A stretch of 40,028 nucleotides of DNA from Bradyrhizobium rifense (GTDB taxonomy: Bacteria > Pseudomonadota > Alphaproteobacteria > Rhizobiales > Xanthobacteraceae), in contig NZ_VSSS01000025.1 in NCBI RefSeq assembly GCF_008123425.1, forward strand, positions 1-40,028, given 5' to 3'. Under the pieces are notes generated by a model that saw nothing but the letters and a program-made list of their open reading frames with translations, was not told the DNA's origin and searched no databases. The position numbers and the translations under genes were made by a program. Each line of letters opens with the position of its first letter. The stretch's first letter is position 1. Positions 33,129 through 40,028 of this stretch are shown here, in pieces.

Positions 33129-35036
33129 ATGGCGGGCATCCACGCGCTCGATCGGCTCATCGGCAACGACTATCCGAAGCTCTTGACGGACGAGGAGGTC
33201 CGGGCCTTCGAGCAGGTCCCTTACGCGGACCGTGTCGCGGCAGACAGCACCTATGATGCCATCAAGCTCGGGGCTGCGCGCAACCCCGACGGGGCGGCGA
33301 TCCAGTTTCTGCAAAATGCCGATCCGGCCGATACGCCGCTCGTGGTCACCTACCACGACTTCATCGCGCGCGTGACGCAGGCCGCCAACATGTTTCACGC
33401 GCTCGGCGCGGAAAAGGGCGACGTCATCTCCTTTATGCTGCCGCTGCTGCCCGATGCCTTCGTGACGCTGTTCGGTGCGGAGGCCGCCGGCATCGCCAAT
33501 CCCGTCAACCCGCTGCTCGAGCCGCACCAGATCGCGGAAATTCTGGAAGCGGCGAACACGAAAATCCTGGTGGCGCTCGGGCCGATGCCGGGCACCGACA
33601 TCTGGCAAAAGGTCGAGCAGATCCGACCGCAACTCAAGCACCTCAAGACGATCGTGCAGGTGGCTGGCGGTGGCGATCCCGCCAATGGAATTTTCGCGTT
33701 CAGCGATCTGATCAAGCAGCAGCCGTCCGACCGGCTTATCAGCGGGCGCAAGATTTTGGGCAGCGACATCGCGGCCTATTTCCACACCGGCGGCACCACC
33801 GGCACGCCGAAGCTGGTACGGCACACCCACGCCAACCAAGTCTATCAGGCCTGGGCGCTCAATCTGCTGCTGAAGACAAAGCCGGGCGCCAACATGCTGT
33901 TCGGCATGCCGCTGTTTCACGTCGGCGGATCGTTGACCCAGGTGTTGCTGACTCTGTCCGCAGGCGGCTCGCTGGTCGTGCTGTCGCCGAGTGGCTGGCG
34001 CAACCCGAACGCGGTGAAGAACATTTGGGGGCTGGTCGAGCGCTTCAAGCCGGAGGCGCTGTCGAGTGTGCCGACGGTGCTCGCCGCAACGCTCGCGGTG
34101 CCGCCTGGCAATGCCGACATCTCCAGCCTGAAATATGCAGCCGGCGGCGGCTCGGCGATTCCGGTCGCTGTGGGATCTGCGATCCAGAAGAAGCTCAAGC
34201 TGCCGGTGGTCGAGGTCTACGGCATGACCGAGACCTCGAGCGTGCACACGCTCGCTTATCCCAGCCGGCCGATCCGGCTCGGCTCGGTCGGCCTGCCCAT
34301 GCCTTACGCGCGTGTCCGCATCGTGCAGCTCGATGCCGATGGCCGCCTGATCCGCGACTGCAAGCCGGACGAGATCGGCGTCGTCATCATGGCCGGGCCC
34401 GGCGTGTTCGGCGGCTATCTCAACGACGCCCACAACAAGGGGGCCTTTGTCGATGAGGTTTGGGTCAATTCCGGCGATCTCGGCCGGCTCGATGCCGACG
34501 GCTATCTCTGGATCACCGGCCGCGCCAAGGACCTCGTGATCCGCGGCGGTCACAATATCGATCCGGCGCCGATCGAGGAGATCATGTTCCGCCATCCCGC
34601 CGTCGGTTTCGCCGCGGTGGTCGGCCAGCCCGACGCTTATGCTGGCGAGCTGCCGGTGGGCTACGTGCAGTTGAAGCCCGGCGCGTCCGTCGAGCCGGGC
34701 GAATTGGAGACATGGGTGCGCGAGCGCACGCCGGAGCGCGCCGCCGTGCCCGTGCAGATTATCCCGATCGATCCGATGCCGGTCACGGGCGTCGGCAAGG
34801 TGTTCAAGCCGCAGCTGCGCTGGGACGCCGCGCAGCGCGTGTTCACGAAGGTGCTTGCGCCACTCGCCGAGCGCAGCATCGACTGCAAGGTCAAGGTCGG
34901 CGCCCATGGCAGTCATGGCTCGATTGCGACCGTGACGGTTGTGGGCGCGCCGGAGGACAAGCAGGGCGCGGTCGCCGGCGAGGTGCACAAGCTGCTCGAC
35001 CCGTTCGTGATGCGGCATGAGGTGGTTTTCGGCTAG
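33129..35036 (+). CDS. AMP-binding acyl-CoA synthetase
   Basis: A 635-residue ANL-superfamily adenylating enzyme that activates a carboxylic acid to its CoA thioester through an acyl-AMP. The AMP-binding P-loop is HTGGTTGTPKLVRHTH (219-234). The A5 motif is VYGMTETSSVH, A7 is VWVNSGDLGRLDADGYLWITGRAKDLVIRGGHNI, and the A10 lysine region is PVTGVGKVFKPQLR. After A10 it continues for about 75 more residues (LAPLAERSIDCKVKVG to the end), longer than usual family members. The ATG at 33129 follows GGAGG ten bases upstream. Chain-length preference is not evident. The gene stands alone, so no pathway is indicated. Confidence 0.92.
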   Translation: MAGIHALDRLIGNDYPKLLTDEEVRAFEQVPYADRVAADSTYDAIKLGAARNPDGAAIQFLQNADPADTPLVVTYHDFIARVTQAANMFHALGAEKGDVISFMLPLLPDAFVTLFGAEAAGIANPVNPLLEPHQIAEILEAANTKILVALGPMPGTDIWQKVEQIRPQLKHLKTIVQVAGGGDPANGIFAFSDLIKQQPSDRLISGRKILGSDIAAYFHTGGTTGTPKLVRHTHANQVYQAWALNLLLKTKPGANMLFGMPLFHVGGSLTQVLLTLSAGGSLVVLSPSGWRNPNAVKNIWGLVERFKPEALSSVPTVLAATLAVPPGNADISSLKYAAGGGSAIPVAVGSAIQKKLKLPVVEVYGMTETSSVHTLAYPSRPIRLGSVGLPMPYARVRIVQLDADGRLIRDCKPDEIGVVIMAGPGVFGGYLNDAHNKGAFVDEVWVNSGDLGRLDADGYLWITGRAKDLVIRGGHNIDPAPIEEIMFRHPAVGFAAVVGQPDAYAGELPVGYVQLKPGASVEPGELETWVRERTPERAAVPVQIIPIDPMPVTGVGKVFKPQLRWDAAQRVFTKVLAPLAERSIDCKVKVGAHGSHGSIATVTVVGAPEDKQGAVAGEVHKLLDPFVMRHEVVFG

Positions 35037-35105
35037 TCGGGGGTAAGCCCGATGGGGCCGCACGCGGCATGGCCCCATTTCTTCCGATTGCATTGCGCAT
35101 CGCCG

Positions 35106-36479
35106 TTACCCGCGGATCGCCGCGTTGGCCCTGTCGGCTGCTCCCGTCATCGCATCCTTCGCCGATTTCGCACCGCTGACCACTTCATTCACGCCGATCA
35201 TGAAGGCGTCCAGGATCGGTCTCGATTGCGGATGGAAAAGGATCGCCTTGGCGCGGTCGACATCGGCATTCTGCAAGTTGGTCAGCGCCGCCTCTGCTGC
35301 CTCCGAGCCGAACGCCGTCTTGAAGCCTTCGCTCGACCAGGCCGACACGCGTGTCGTCGCCAGCCCCGCAGCAGCAGTCCGCAACGAGGTCGCCTTGCTC
35401 GTCGCCCAGAGCAGGAACAGGAAAGCCGCCCGCTTGTTTCGGGATTTGGAATTGATGCACGCCTGCCAGTGCGACATGAAGGGGACGGGTCCTCGACCGG
35501 CGAGATGCGGAAAGGTTGCAAACCCGGCCTGCTTGGCGACACGGCTTTTCGCTGGATTGGAGATGTCGGTAGCGAAGTTGCTGCTGTCGATTGCCATCGC
35601 CGTCCGCCCCTGGAGGAAGTCGTCCAGCACGTTGTACCATTCATAGCTGCCGACGCCGGCAGGCCCGGCTTGGCTGAGCAGCTGTCCGTACATCTCGACG
35701 GCCGCGATCGCCTCCGGGCTCGCGAAAGCGACCCTGTTGTGCTCGACCATGGCCCCGCCGTAGGAGAACACGAAGCCCATGGCCGGTGGGGAGGAATTGC
35801 CGCCGGCCTGAGCCCGCATGGTGATCCCCGACATCCCGTTGGTCTTCACCGCCCTGGCGGCGGCAAGCAGCTCTTCGAAAGTCTGGGGAAGCGGCTGGTC
35901 CTTGGCTGCCAGCGCCTCCTTGTTGATGAAAAGCGTCATCGCCTCGGAGGTAATCGGGACGGCGTACCGTTCGCCGTCCGACCACAGCGGGAAAGCTCGA
36001 GCCGTCTTGAGCAGGTCGCTCTCGTCATACCACGCGGGATCGGTCAGCGACCTGTTGGAAAAATAGCCGTTGAGCGGCTCCAGCCATCCATTCGAGATGC
36101 CCTGGCCATAGGTCGTGAACATGAAGACGTCGGGCGTGCTGCTGCCGCGGGCGAGCCTGATCGGCAGCGCACCGAGATAGGTGGTTTCCAGTTGGAAATC
36201 GATGTTGACGCTGATGCCGGTGAGTATGGTGAACTCCGGCAACAGCGGCGCGATCGCATTCGACCAGGGATGGATCGCGCCCGAAAGCGCGATCGTCTGT
36301 CCTGCAAATTGCTTCCAGTCGATCGCGGCGGCATCGGCCGGGGGGGCATCCTCCGCCAGGCCTCGCCCTGGCAACAGCCCGACTGCCGGCAAGACGGCTC
36401 CCGCCGCTCCCAATCCCTTGACGAAGCTCCGACGGCTGGTTGACACCCCACCGCTCCCTGAGTTTCCGCCTGGCACCAT
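35106..36479 (-). CDS. Tat-exported ABC extracellular solute-binding protein (family 1)
   Basis: A 457-residue binding protein of the carbohydrate-uptake ABC type. The N-terminus has a twin-arginine signal, Arg16-Arg17 in TSRRSFVKGLG, followed by a hydrophobic stretch and cleavage near GLAEDA. The binding-protein body shows PEFTILTGISVNIDFQLETTYLGAL, the hinge PITSEAMTLFINKEAL, and SHWQACINSKSRNKRAAFLFLLWATS near the C-terminal half. The ATG at 36479 has AGGAG eight bases upstream. No permease or ATPase genes are in the window, so it is an orphan. It is divergent from a membrane histidine kinase gene 197 bp away, an arrangement seen where a binding protein serves in sensing, but that link is inference. 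Confidence 0.88.
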   Translation of the reverse strand: MVPGGNSGSGGVSTSRRSFVKGLGAAGAVLPAVGLLPGRGLAEDAPPADAAAIDWKQFAGQTIALSGAIHPWSNAIAPLLPEFTILTGISVNIDFQLETTYLGALPIRLARGSSTPDVFMFTTYGQGISNGWLEPLNGYFSNRSLTDPAWYDESDLLKTARAFPLWSDGERYAVPITSEAMTLFINKEALAAKDQPLPQTFEELLAAARAVKTNGMSGITMRAQAGGNSSPPAMGFVFSYGGAMVEHNRVAFASPEAIAAVEMYGQLLSQAGPAGVGSYEWYNVLDDFLQGRTAMAIDSSNFATDISNPAKSRVAKQAGFATFPHLAGRGPVPFMSHWQACINSKSRNKRAAFLFLLWATSKATSLRTAAAGLATTRVSAWSSEGFKTAFGSEAAEAALTNLQNADVDRAKAILFHPQSRPILDAFMIGVNEVVSGAKSAKDAMTGAADRANAAIRG

Positions 36480-36676
36480 GTTGGCGCTCCTAATTGCGGG
36501 CAGTCAATTGCAACAAAGGAGACGTCACCCGTGACATTGTGCCCCGCCAACTGGCGGAGTTCGGCGCCGGTGTAGCGTGCGTCGAGAATGGCTGGTTCCC
36601 CGCTCACCTGCGCGGACCCGCCCATGCTATCGTTCCGGCAACGCTCCGGTCCGACGCGCGTCGAAGTCCACGGCCA

Positions 36677-38530
36677 ATGTCAGTCCTTGCTCCTGGCTAT
36701 TATCTGCGGTGGTTTGCTCGTCCGCTGATCCTTGCGGTCGCAGTGCTTGTGGCCTTGTTTGCCGCGACTAGCCTCCTCGGTCTGCAATATTGGGAGGAGC
36801 GGCAAGCAGCTCATCAGTTCACCGAGCATAGCCGCCAGGTGCTCGAAACGCTCGATCGGCTGCGGGCAATCGTCGCGGAACTGGAGACCGAAAGGCGCGG
36901 GTATCTCATGACCCTCGACCCCGCCTATCTCAAGGCCTACGGCGTCTCTGACGAAAGTGTACGACGGGAGGCTCAGGCGCTACAGACGCTGGTCGCGGAC
37001 GATCCCTTGCAGGGCCTTCGGGCCGGACATCTGGCACTGACCGTTGCAGCAACGCTCCGCGAAATCGACGAGTTGCTGAAGACGGCCGGCACGTCCGGGC
37101 TGGCCGCGCTGGCAATGATCCGCAGCATGGACGAGATCCGCTCGCAAATCGACCAGATGGTGGATCACGAGCGCTTTCGGCTCGCCGACCGGGAGGCGCG
37201 CGCTGAAGCATTCGAGCGACGCTGGACCTGGCTGATCGCCGGCGCCGTTGTCCTCGTCGTCGCGCTGGCCGGAGCGGCGCTGGCGCTCGCGCGGCTCGAA
37301 GCGAAGCGGCGAAGAAAGGCGACCGAGGAGAACATCCAGCTCCAGAGTGATCTTGCAGCACGAGATATCAAGATCAGGCGCCTGTTCGATGCCAACATCA
37401 TCGGCATCATCATCTGGGAAGTCGAGGGACGCATTCTGGAGGCCAACGATGCATTCCTGCGCATCGTGGGATACGACCGGGAGGATCTTGCCTCGGGGCG
37501 TCTGCATCGGACCGACCTCACACCGCCGGAATGGCGCGACCGCGATTTGCATACCGTGGCGGAATTGAAGCGGGTCGGGTCGGCCCAACCATTCGAGAAG
37601 GAGTATGTGCGGAAGGACGGAAGCCGTGTGCCGGTGCTGATCGGCGGGACCATGTTTGGGGAAGGTACGGATAATGGCGTCGGCTTCGTCCTTGATCTGA
37701 CGCCGCTCAAGCGGGCGGAAGCCGAAAGCCGCGAACACGAGCGGCGCTACCGTGAAGCCCTGATGGAACTCGCGCACGCAAATCGCGTCACCACGATGGG
37801 GCAACTCACCGCTTCGATTGCCCATGAAGTCAACCAGCCTATCGCCGCGATGGTGGCGAACGCCGAGGCCGGGTTGAACTGGCTGGAGGCCCAACCGCCA
37901 AATTTGGAGCGGGTTCGACAGACGTTCGGCTGGATTACCAGTGACGGCATGCGAGCCGGCGACATCATCGGCCGGATTCGGGCGCTCATCAGGAATGCTC
38001 CCCCGCAAAAAGAGAATCTGGAGATCAACTCGGCGGTGCTTGAGGTCATCGCACTGACCCGCAGCGAAGCGTTCAAGAACGGCGTCTCGGTGCGAACGCA
38101 ATTCGCCGAGGGCTTGCCGGACGTTCAGGCGGATCGGGTTCAACTTCAGCAAGTGGTGCTCAACCTGATCGTCAACGCGATCGAGGCGATGGCCGCGGTC
38201 GGCGAAGGGGAACGCGAGTTGCTGATCAGCACCGGTCGGGATGCATCGGACGGCGTGCACGTCACTTTGCGGGATTCCGGTCCGGGGCTGGATCCGAAGA
38301 ACATGGAGCGCCTGTTCGAAGCCTTCTACACCACCAAGCCCACAGGGATGGGGATGGGCCTCGCCATTTGCCGCTCGATCATCGAGGCGCATGGCGGACG
38401 GATGTGGGCTGGTGCAAACGAGCCTCGGGGCGCCGTCTTCCAGTTCACCTTGCCTCTCGCGTCAGACCAGACCGCATCTCGCCCGATGAGGGCGGATGAG
38501 CCAATAGGTCTACGCTCTGCGGCCCGATGA
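36677..38530 (+). CDS. CHASE3-PAS sensor histidine kinase
   Basis: A 617-residue sensor kinase. Transmembrane helix 1 is about 14-36, and an extracytoplasmic CHASE3-like domain spans about 40-180 (contains ETERRGYLMTLDPAYL). Helix 2 is about 184-206, and a PAS domain is about 233-345 (IRRLFDANIIGIIIWE, ANDAFLRIVGYDREDL). The dimerisation domain holds phospho-acceptor His383 in ASIAHEVNQPIAAM. The ATPase domain has the N-box NLIVNAIEAM, the G-box DSGPGLDP and GMGMGLAICRSIIEAHGG. The H-box is of the FixL/DctB-like type. The ATG at 36677 is taken because the upstream open frame has no sensible features; its ribosome-binding site is weak. No response regulator is adjacent. Confidence 0.9.
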   Translation: MSVLAPGYYLRWFARPLILAVAVLVALFAATSLLGLQYWEERQAAHQFTEHSRQVLETLDRLRAIVAELETERRGYLMTLDPAYLKAYGVSDESVRREAQALQTLVADDPLQGLRAGHLALTVAATLREIDELLKTAGTSGLAALAMIRSMDEIRSQIDQMVDHERFRLADREARAEAFERRWTWLIAGAVVLVVALAGAALALARLEAKRRRKATEENIQLQSDLAARDIKIRRLFDANIIGIIIWEVEGRILEANDAFLRIVGYDREDLASGRLHRTDLTPPEWRDRDLHTVAELKRVGSAQPFEKEYVRKDGSRVPVLIGGTMFGEGTDNGVGFVLDLTPLKRAEAESREHERRYREALMELAHANRVTTMGQLTASIAHEVNQPIAAMVANAEAGLNWLEAQPPNLERVRQTFGWITSDGMRAGDIIGRIRALIRNAPPQKENLEINSAVLEVIALTRSEAFKNGVSVRTQFAEGLPDVQADRVQLQQVVLNLIVNAIEAMAAVGEGERELLISTGRDASDGVHVTLRDSGPGLDPKNMERLFEAFYTTKPTGMGMGLAICRSIIEAHGGRMWAGANEPRGAVFQFTLPLASDQTASRPMRADEPIGLRSAAR

Positions 38531-38670
38531 CGGGCGCCACGTAGCGCGTCTTCACCAACGTGCTGACGCCGCTCGTCGATCGCGACCGTGACGCTTGCGC
38601 GGCGGTCGACACAAGGCTTGCATGCCTCGCCGCAAGCGAGCATCATTCCCCAAAAAAATGGGGGAAACCG

Positions 38671-39996
38671 ATGCCTGAACTCACTCGCCGCAGCCATCTT
38701 CGGCAATTGTCGGCCGTGCTCGGATCCGCCGCGCTGCCTGGGTGGTCGGGGTCGACATGGGCTTCAGAGTCGGACATTCCGCCTGAAGGCATCGGCAAGG
38801 GCATCCAGCACATCTCCTACAGCGATATCGGCGGGCGGCCCGACAGCGTGCAGGTGATGTTCAACCGGCAGCACATCTATGTCGGGCACATGTTCAGCGA
38901 CGGCGTGACGATTTTGGACGCCTCCGATCCGCGTGTGCTGAAGCCGGTCAATTTCTTCACCGCGGGACAATATACCCGCACCCACCATCTCCAGGTGGCG
39001 GAAGACATGCTGCTGCTTGCGAACGGCGCCAACATCGTCGCGATGCAGTCGTATGACAACATGCGCGGCTATTTCGAGAACACGCTGGTCGACAGCATCA
39101 CCAAGGCGAAGAAATTCCGCTCGGGCCTCTCCATCCACGACATCTCCAAACCCGGCGAGATGCGCGAGATCGCATTCCTCGAAATGCCCGGATTCGGCAT
39201 CAACCGTCTGTGGTGGCCGGGCGGCCGCTATGCCTATGTGTCGGCGCATTTCGACGGGTTCACCGACCATATCCTCTGCGTGGTCGATCTCAAGACCATC
39301 ACGAAGCCGGAGATCGTCGCGAAATGGTGGCTGCCGGGCATGAACCGCGCGGCCGGCGAGCCGGCGACGCCGAAGGGCAAGCGCTACGCGCTCCATCACA
39401 TGATCACGGCGGGCGATCGCGGCTATGCCGCCTGGCGCGACGGCGGCTTCACCATCCACGACATCAGCGATCCCACCAATCCAAAACTGCTGTCGCACAT
39501 CAACTGGTCGCCACCCTTCGCCGGCGGCACGCATACGCCGCTGCCGCTGCCGAAGCGTCAGCTTGCGGTGGTCGCGGATGAAGCGAATGCGGATCAATGC
39601 GCCAAGGGCCTGTTCCACACCTTCGTGCTCGACGTGCGCGCGCCGGAAAATCCGGTGCCGATCGCAACCCTGCCGACGCCGCGCGACCGCGATTTCTGCA
39701 CCAACGGCACCTTCGGCCCGCATAATCTCCACGAGAACCGCCCCGGCTCGTTCCAGAGCGAGGAGACGATTTTCGCGACCTACAACAATGCCGGCGTACG
39801 GGTGTTCGACGTCAGAGACGCCTTTGCGCCGAAGGAGCTCGCCTACTGGGTGCCGCCGACGCCGAAGAAGCTCGTCGATCCCCGCCCGAACGTCGCGCTC
39901 GCGGCGAAGACTTGTGACGCCTATGTCCGGCCTGACGGCATGATGTTCGTCAGCGACTGGAACGCCGGCATGCACGTGCTGCAATATCAGGGGTGA
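38671..39996 (+). CDS. LVIVD-repeat beta-propeller-like protein, exported
   Basis: A 441-residue protein with repeated LVIVD-type blades: YVGHMFSDGVTILDASDPRVLKPV, LSIHDISKPGEMREIAFLEM, GFTIHDISDPTNPKLLSHI, VLDVRAPENPVPIATL and VRVFDVRDAFAPKELAYW. Such repeats build a beta-propeller, often secreted or surface-linked, of unknown biochemical role. The N-terminus TRRSHLRQLSAVLGSAALPGW looks like a twin-arginine signal, so folding before export is likely. The ATG at 38671 has GGGGGAA upstream. It begins 140 bp after the sensor-kinase gene on the same strand. A functional tie is possible but not shown. Confidence 0.87.
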   Translation: MPELTRRSHLRQLSAVLGSAALPGWSGSTWASESDIPPEGIGKGIQHISYSDIGGRPDSVQVMFNRQHIYVGHMFSDGVTILDASDPRVLKPVNFFTAGQYTRTHHLQVAEDMLLLANGANIVAMQSYDNMRGYFENTLVDSITKAKKFRSGLSIHDISKPGEMREIAFLEMPGFGINRLWWPGGRYAYVSAHFDGFTDHILCVVDLKTITKPEIVAKWWLPGMNRAAGEPATPKGKRYALHHMITAGDRGYAAWRDGGFTIHDISDPTNPKLLSHINWSPPFAGGTHTPLPLPKRQLAVVADEANADQCAKGLFHTFVLDVRAPENPVPIATLPTPRDRDFCTNGTFGPHNLHENRPGSFQSEETIFATYNNAGVRVFDVRDAFAPKELAYWVPPTPKKLVDPRPNVALAAKTCDAYVRPDGMMFVSDWNAGMHVLQYQG

Positions 39997-40007
39997 GAAG
40001 TACGCAG

Positions 40008-40028
40008 TCGTAGGGTGGGTTAGCGACG
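40008..40028 (+). repeat. Left part of a second intergenic hairpin repeat
   Basis: TCGTAGGGTGGGTTAGCGAC at the window end matches the left arm of the Bradyrhizobium GTAGGGTGGGTTAGCG... family, related to the element at 2280-2366. The right arm lies beyond the window, so folding cannot be checked. Confidence 0.45.

Noticed and set aside
33081..35093. A 670-codon minus-strand open frame opposite the acyl-CoA synthetase
   Set aside because: Same explanation: it has low-complexity H/R/D/L composition and exact overlap with a well-supported gene.

Overview
The window is a GC-rich chromosomal segment whose proteins and gene order look like Bradyrhizobium or a close relative in the Nitrobacteraceae. 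This assignment rests on recalled family resemblance (PurC, PurL, the F1 zeta inhibitor, many secreted hydrolases), on the GC content, and on a hairpin repeat typical of that genus. I see no rRNA, tRNA, CRISPR array, insertion sequence, integrase or phage gene. It reads as core genome with accessory genes slotted between housekeeping genes.

Layout. 1-2.3 kb: an NTF2-like protein and an SDR dehydrogenase, divergent from a LysR regulator. 2.3-3.1 kb: a repeat hairpin, then cyanase behind a sigma-54-type promoter. 3.1-13 kb: the purine cluster purB - F1 zeta inhibitor // purC-purS-purQ-purL. It is interrupted by antiparallel corA and a PaaI-type thioesterase, and by a TctC-like binding protein whose start overlaps the purQ stop. 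13-16.1 kb: an acyltransferase, a DUF1328 peptide, an S33 hydrolase and a DUF427 protein. 16.3-20.7 kb: bolA and grxD, separated by an LtrA-like membrane protein and the ergothioneine pair egtB-egtD. 20.7-23.8 kb: a macrodomain protein and two tandem serine hydrolases. 23.8-28.8 kb, all minus strand: threonine aldolase, rpsD (clear promoter, structured leader, terminator), an E2-like acyltransferase, a cupin, an HpcH/HpaI aldolase and murI.

28.9-30.0 kb holds two adjacent broken genes: a cytochrome b561 with an in-frame TAG, and a CheY-like receiver with a one-base frameshift. From 30 kb: a glutathione transferase, a membrane-anchored cyclic-nucleotide-binding protein, a secreted protein equal to the SecD periplasmic region without its membrane domain, an acyl-CoA synthetase, a Tat-exported solute-binding protein divergent from a CHASE3-PAS histidine kinase, and an LVIVD-repeat protein.

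Functional themes. Most of de novo purine synthesis from FGAM to AMP precursors is clustered here (PurL/Q/S, PurC, PurB). Thiol and Fe-S homeostasis genes group at bolA / egtBD / grxD. The left edge carries nitrogen-linked cyanate use. I do not see a clear new multi-gene defence or metabolic system. The points most worth checking are the SecD-P1-only secreted protein, the sigma-54 cyanase promoter, the rpsD leader, the coupled TctC-like gene in the pur cluster, and the two neighbouring gene lesions. All calls were made by reading; no database search was run.
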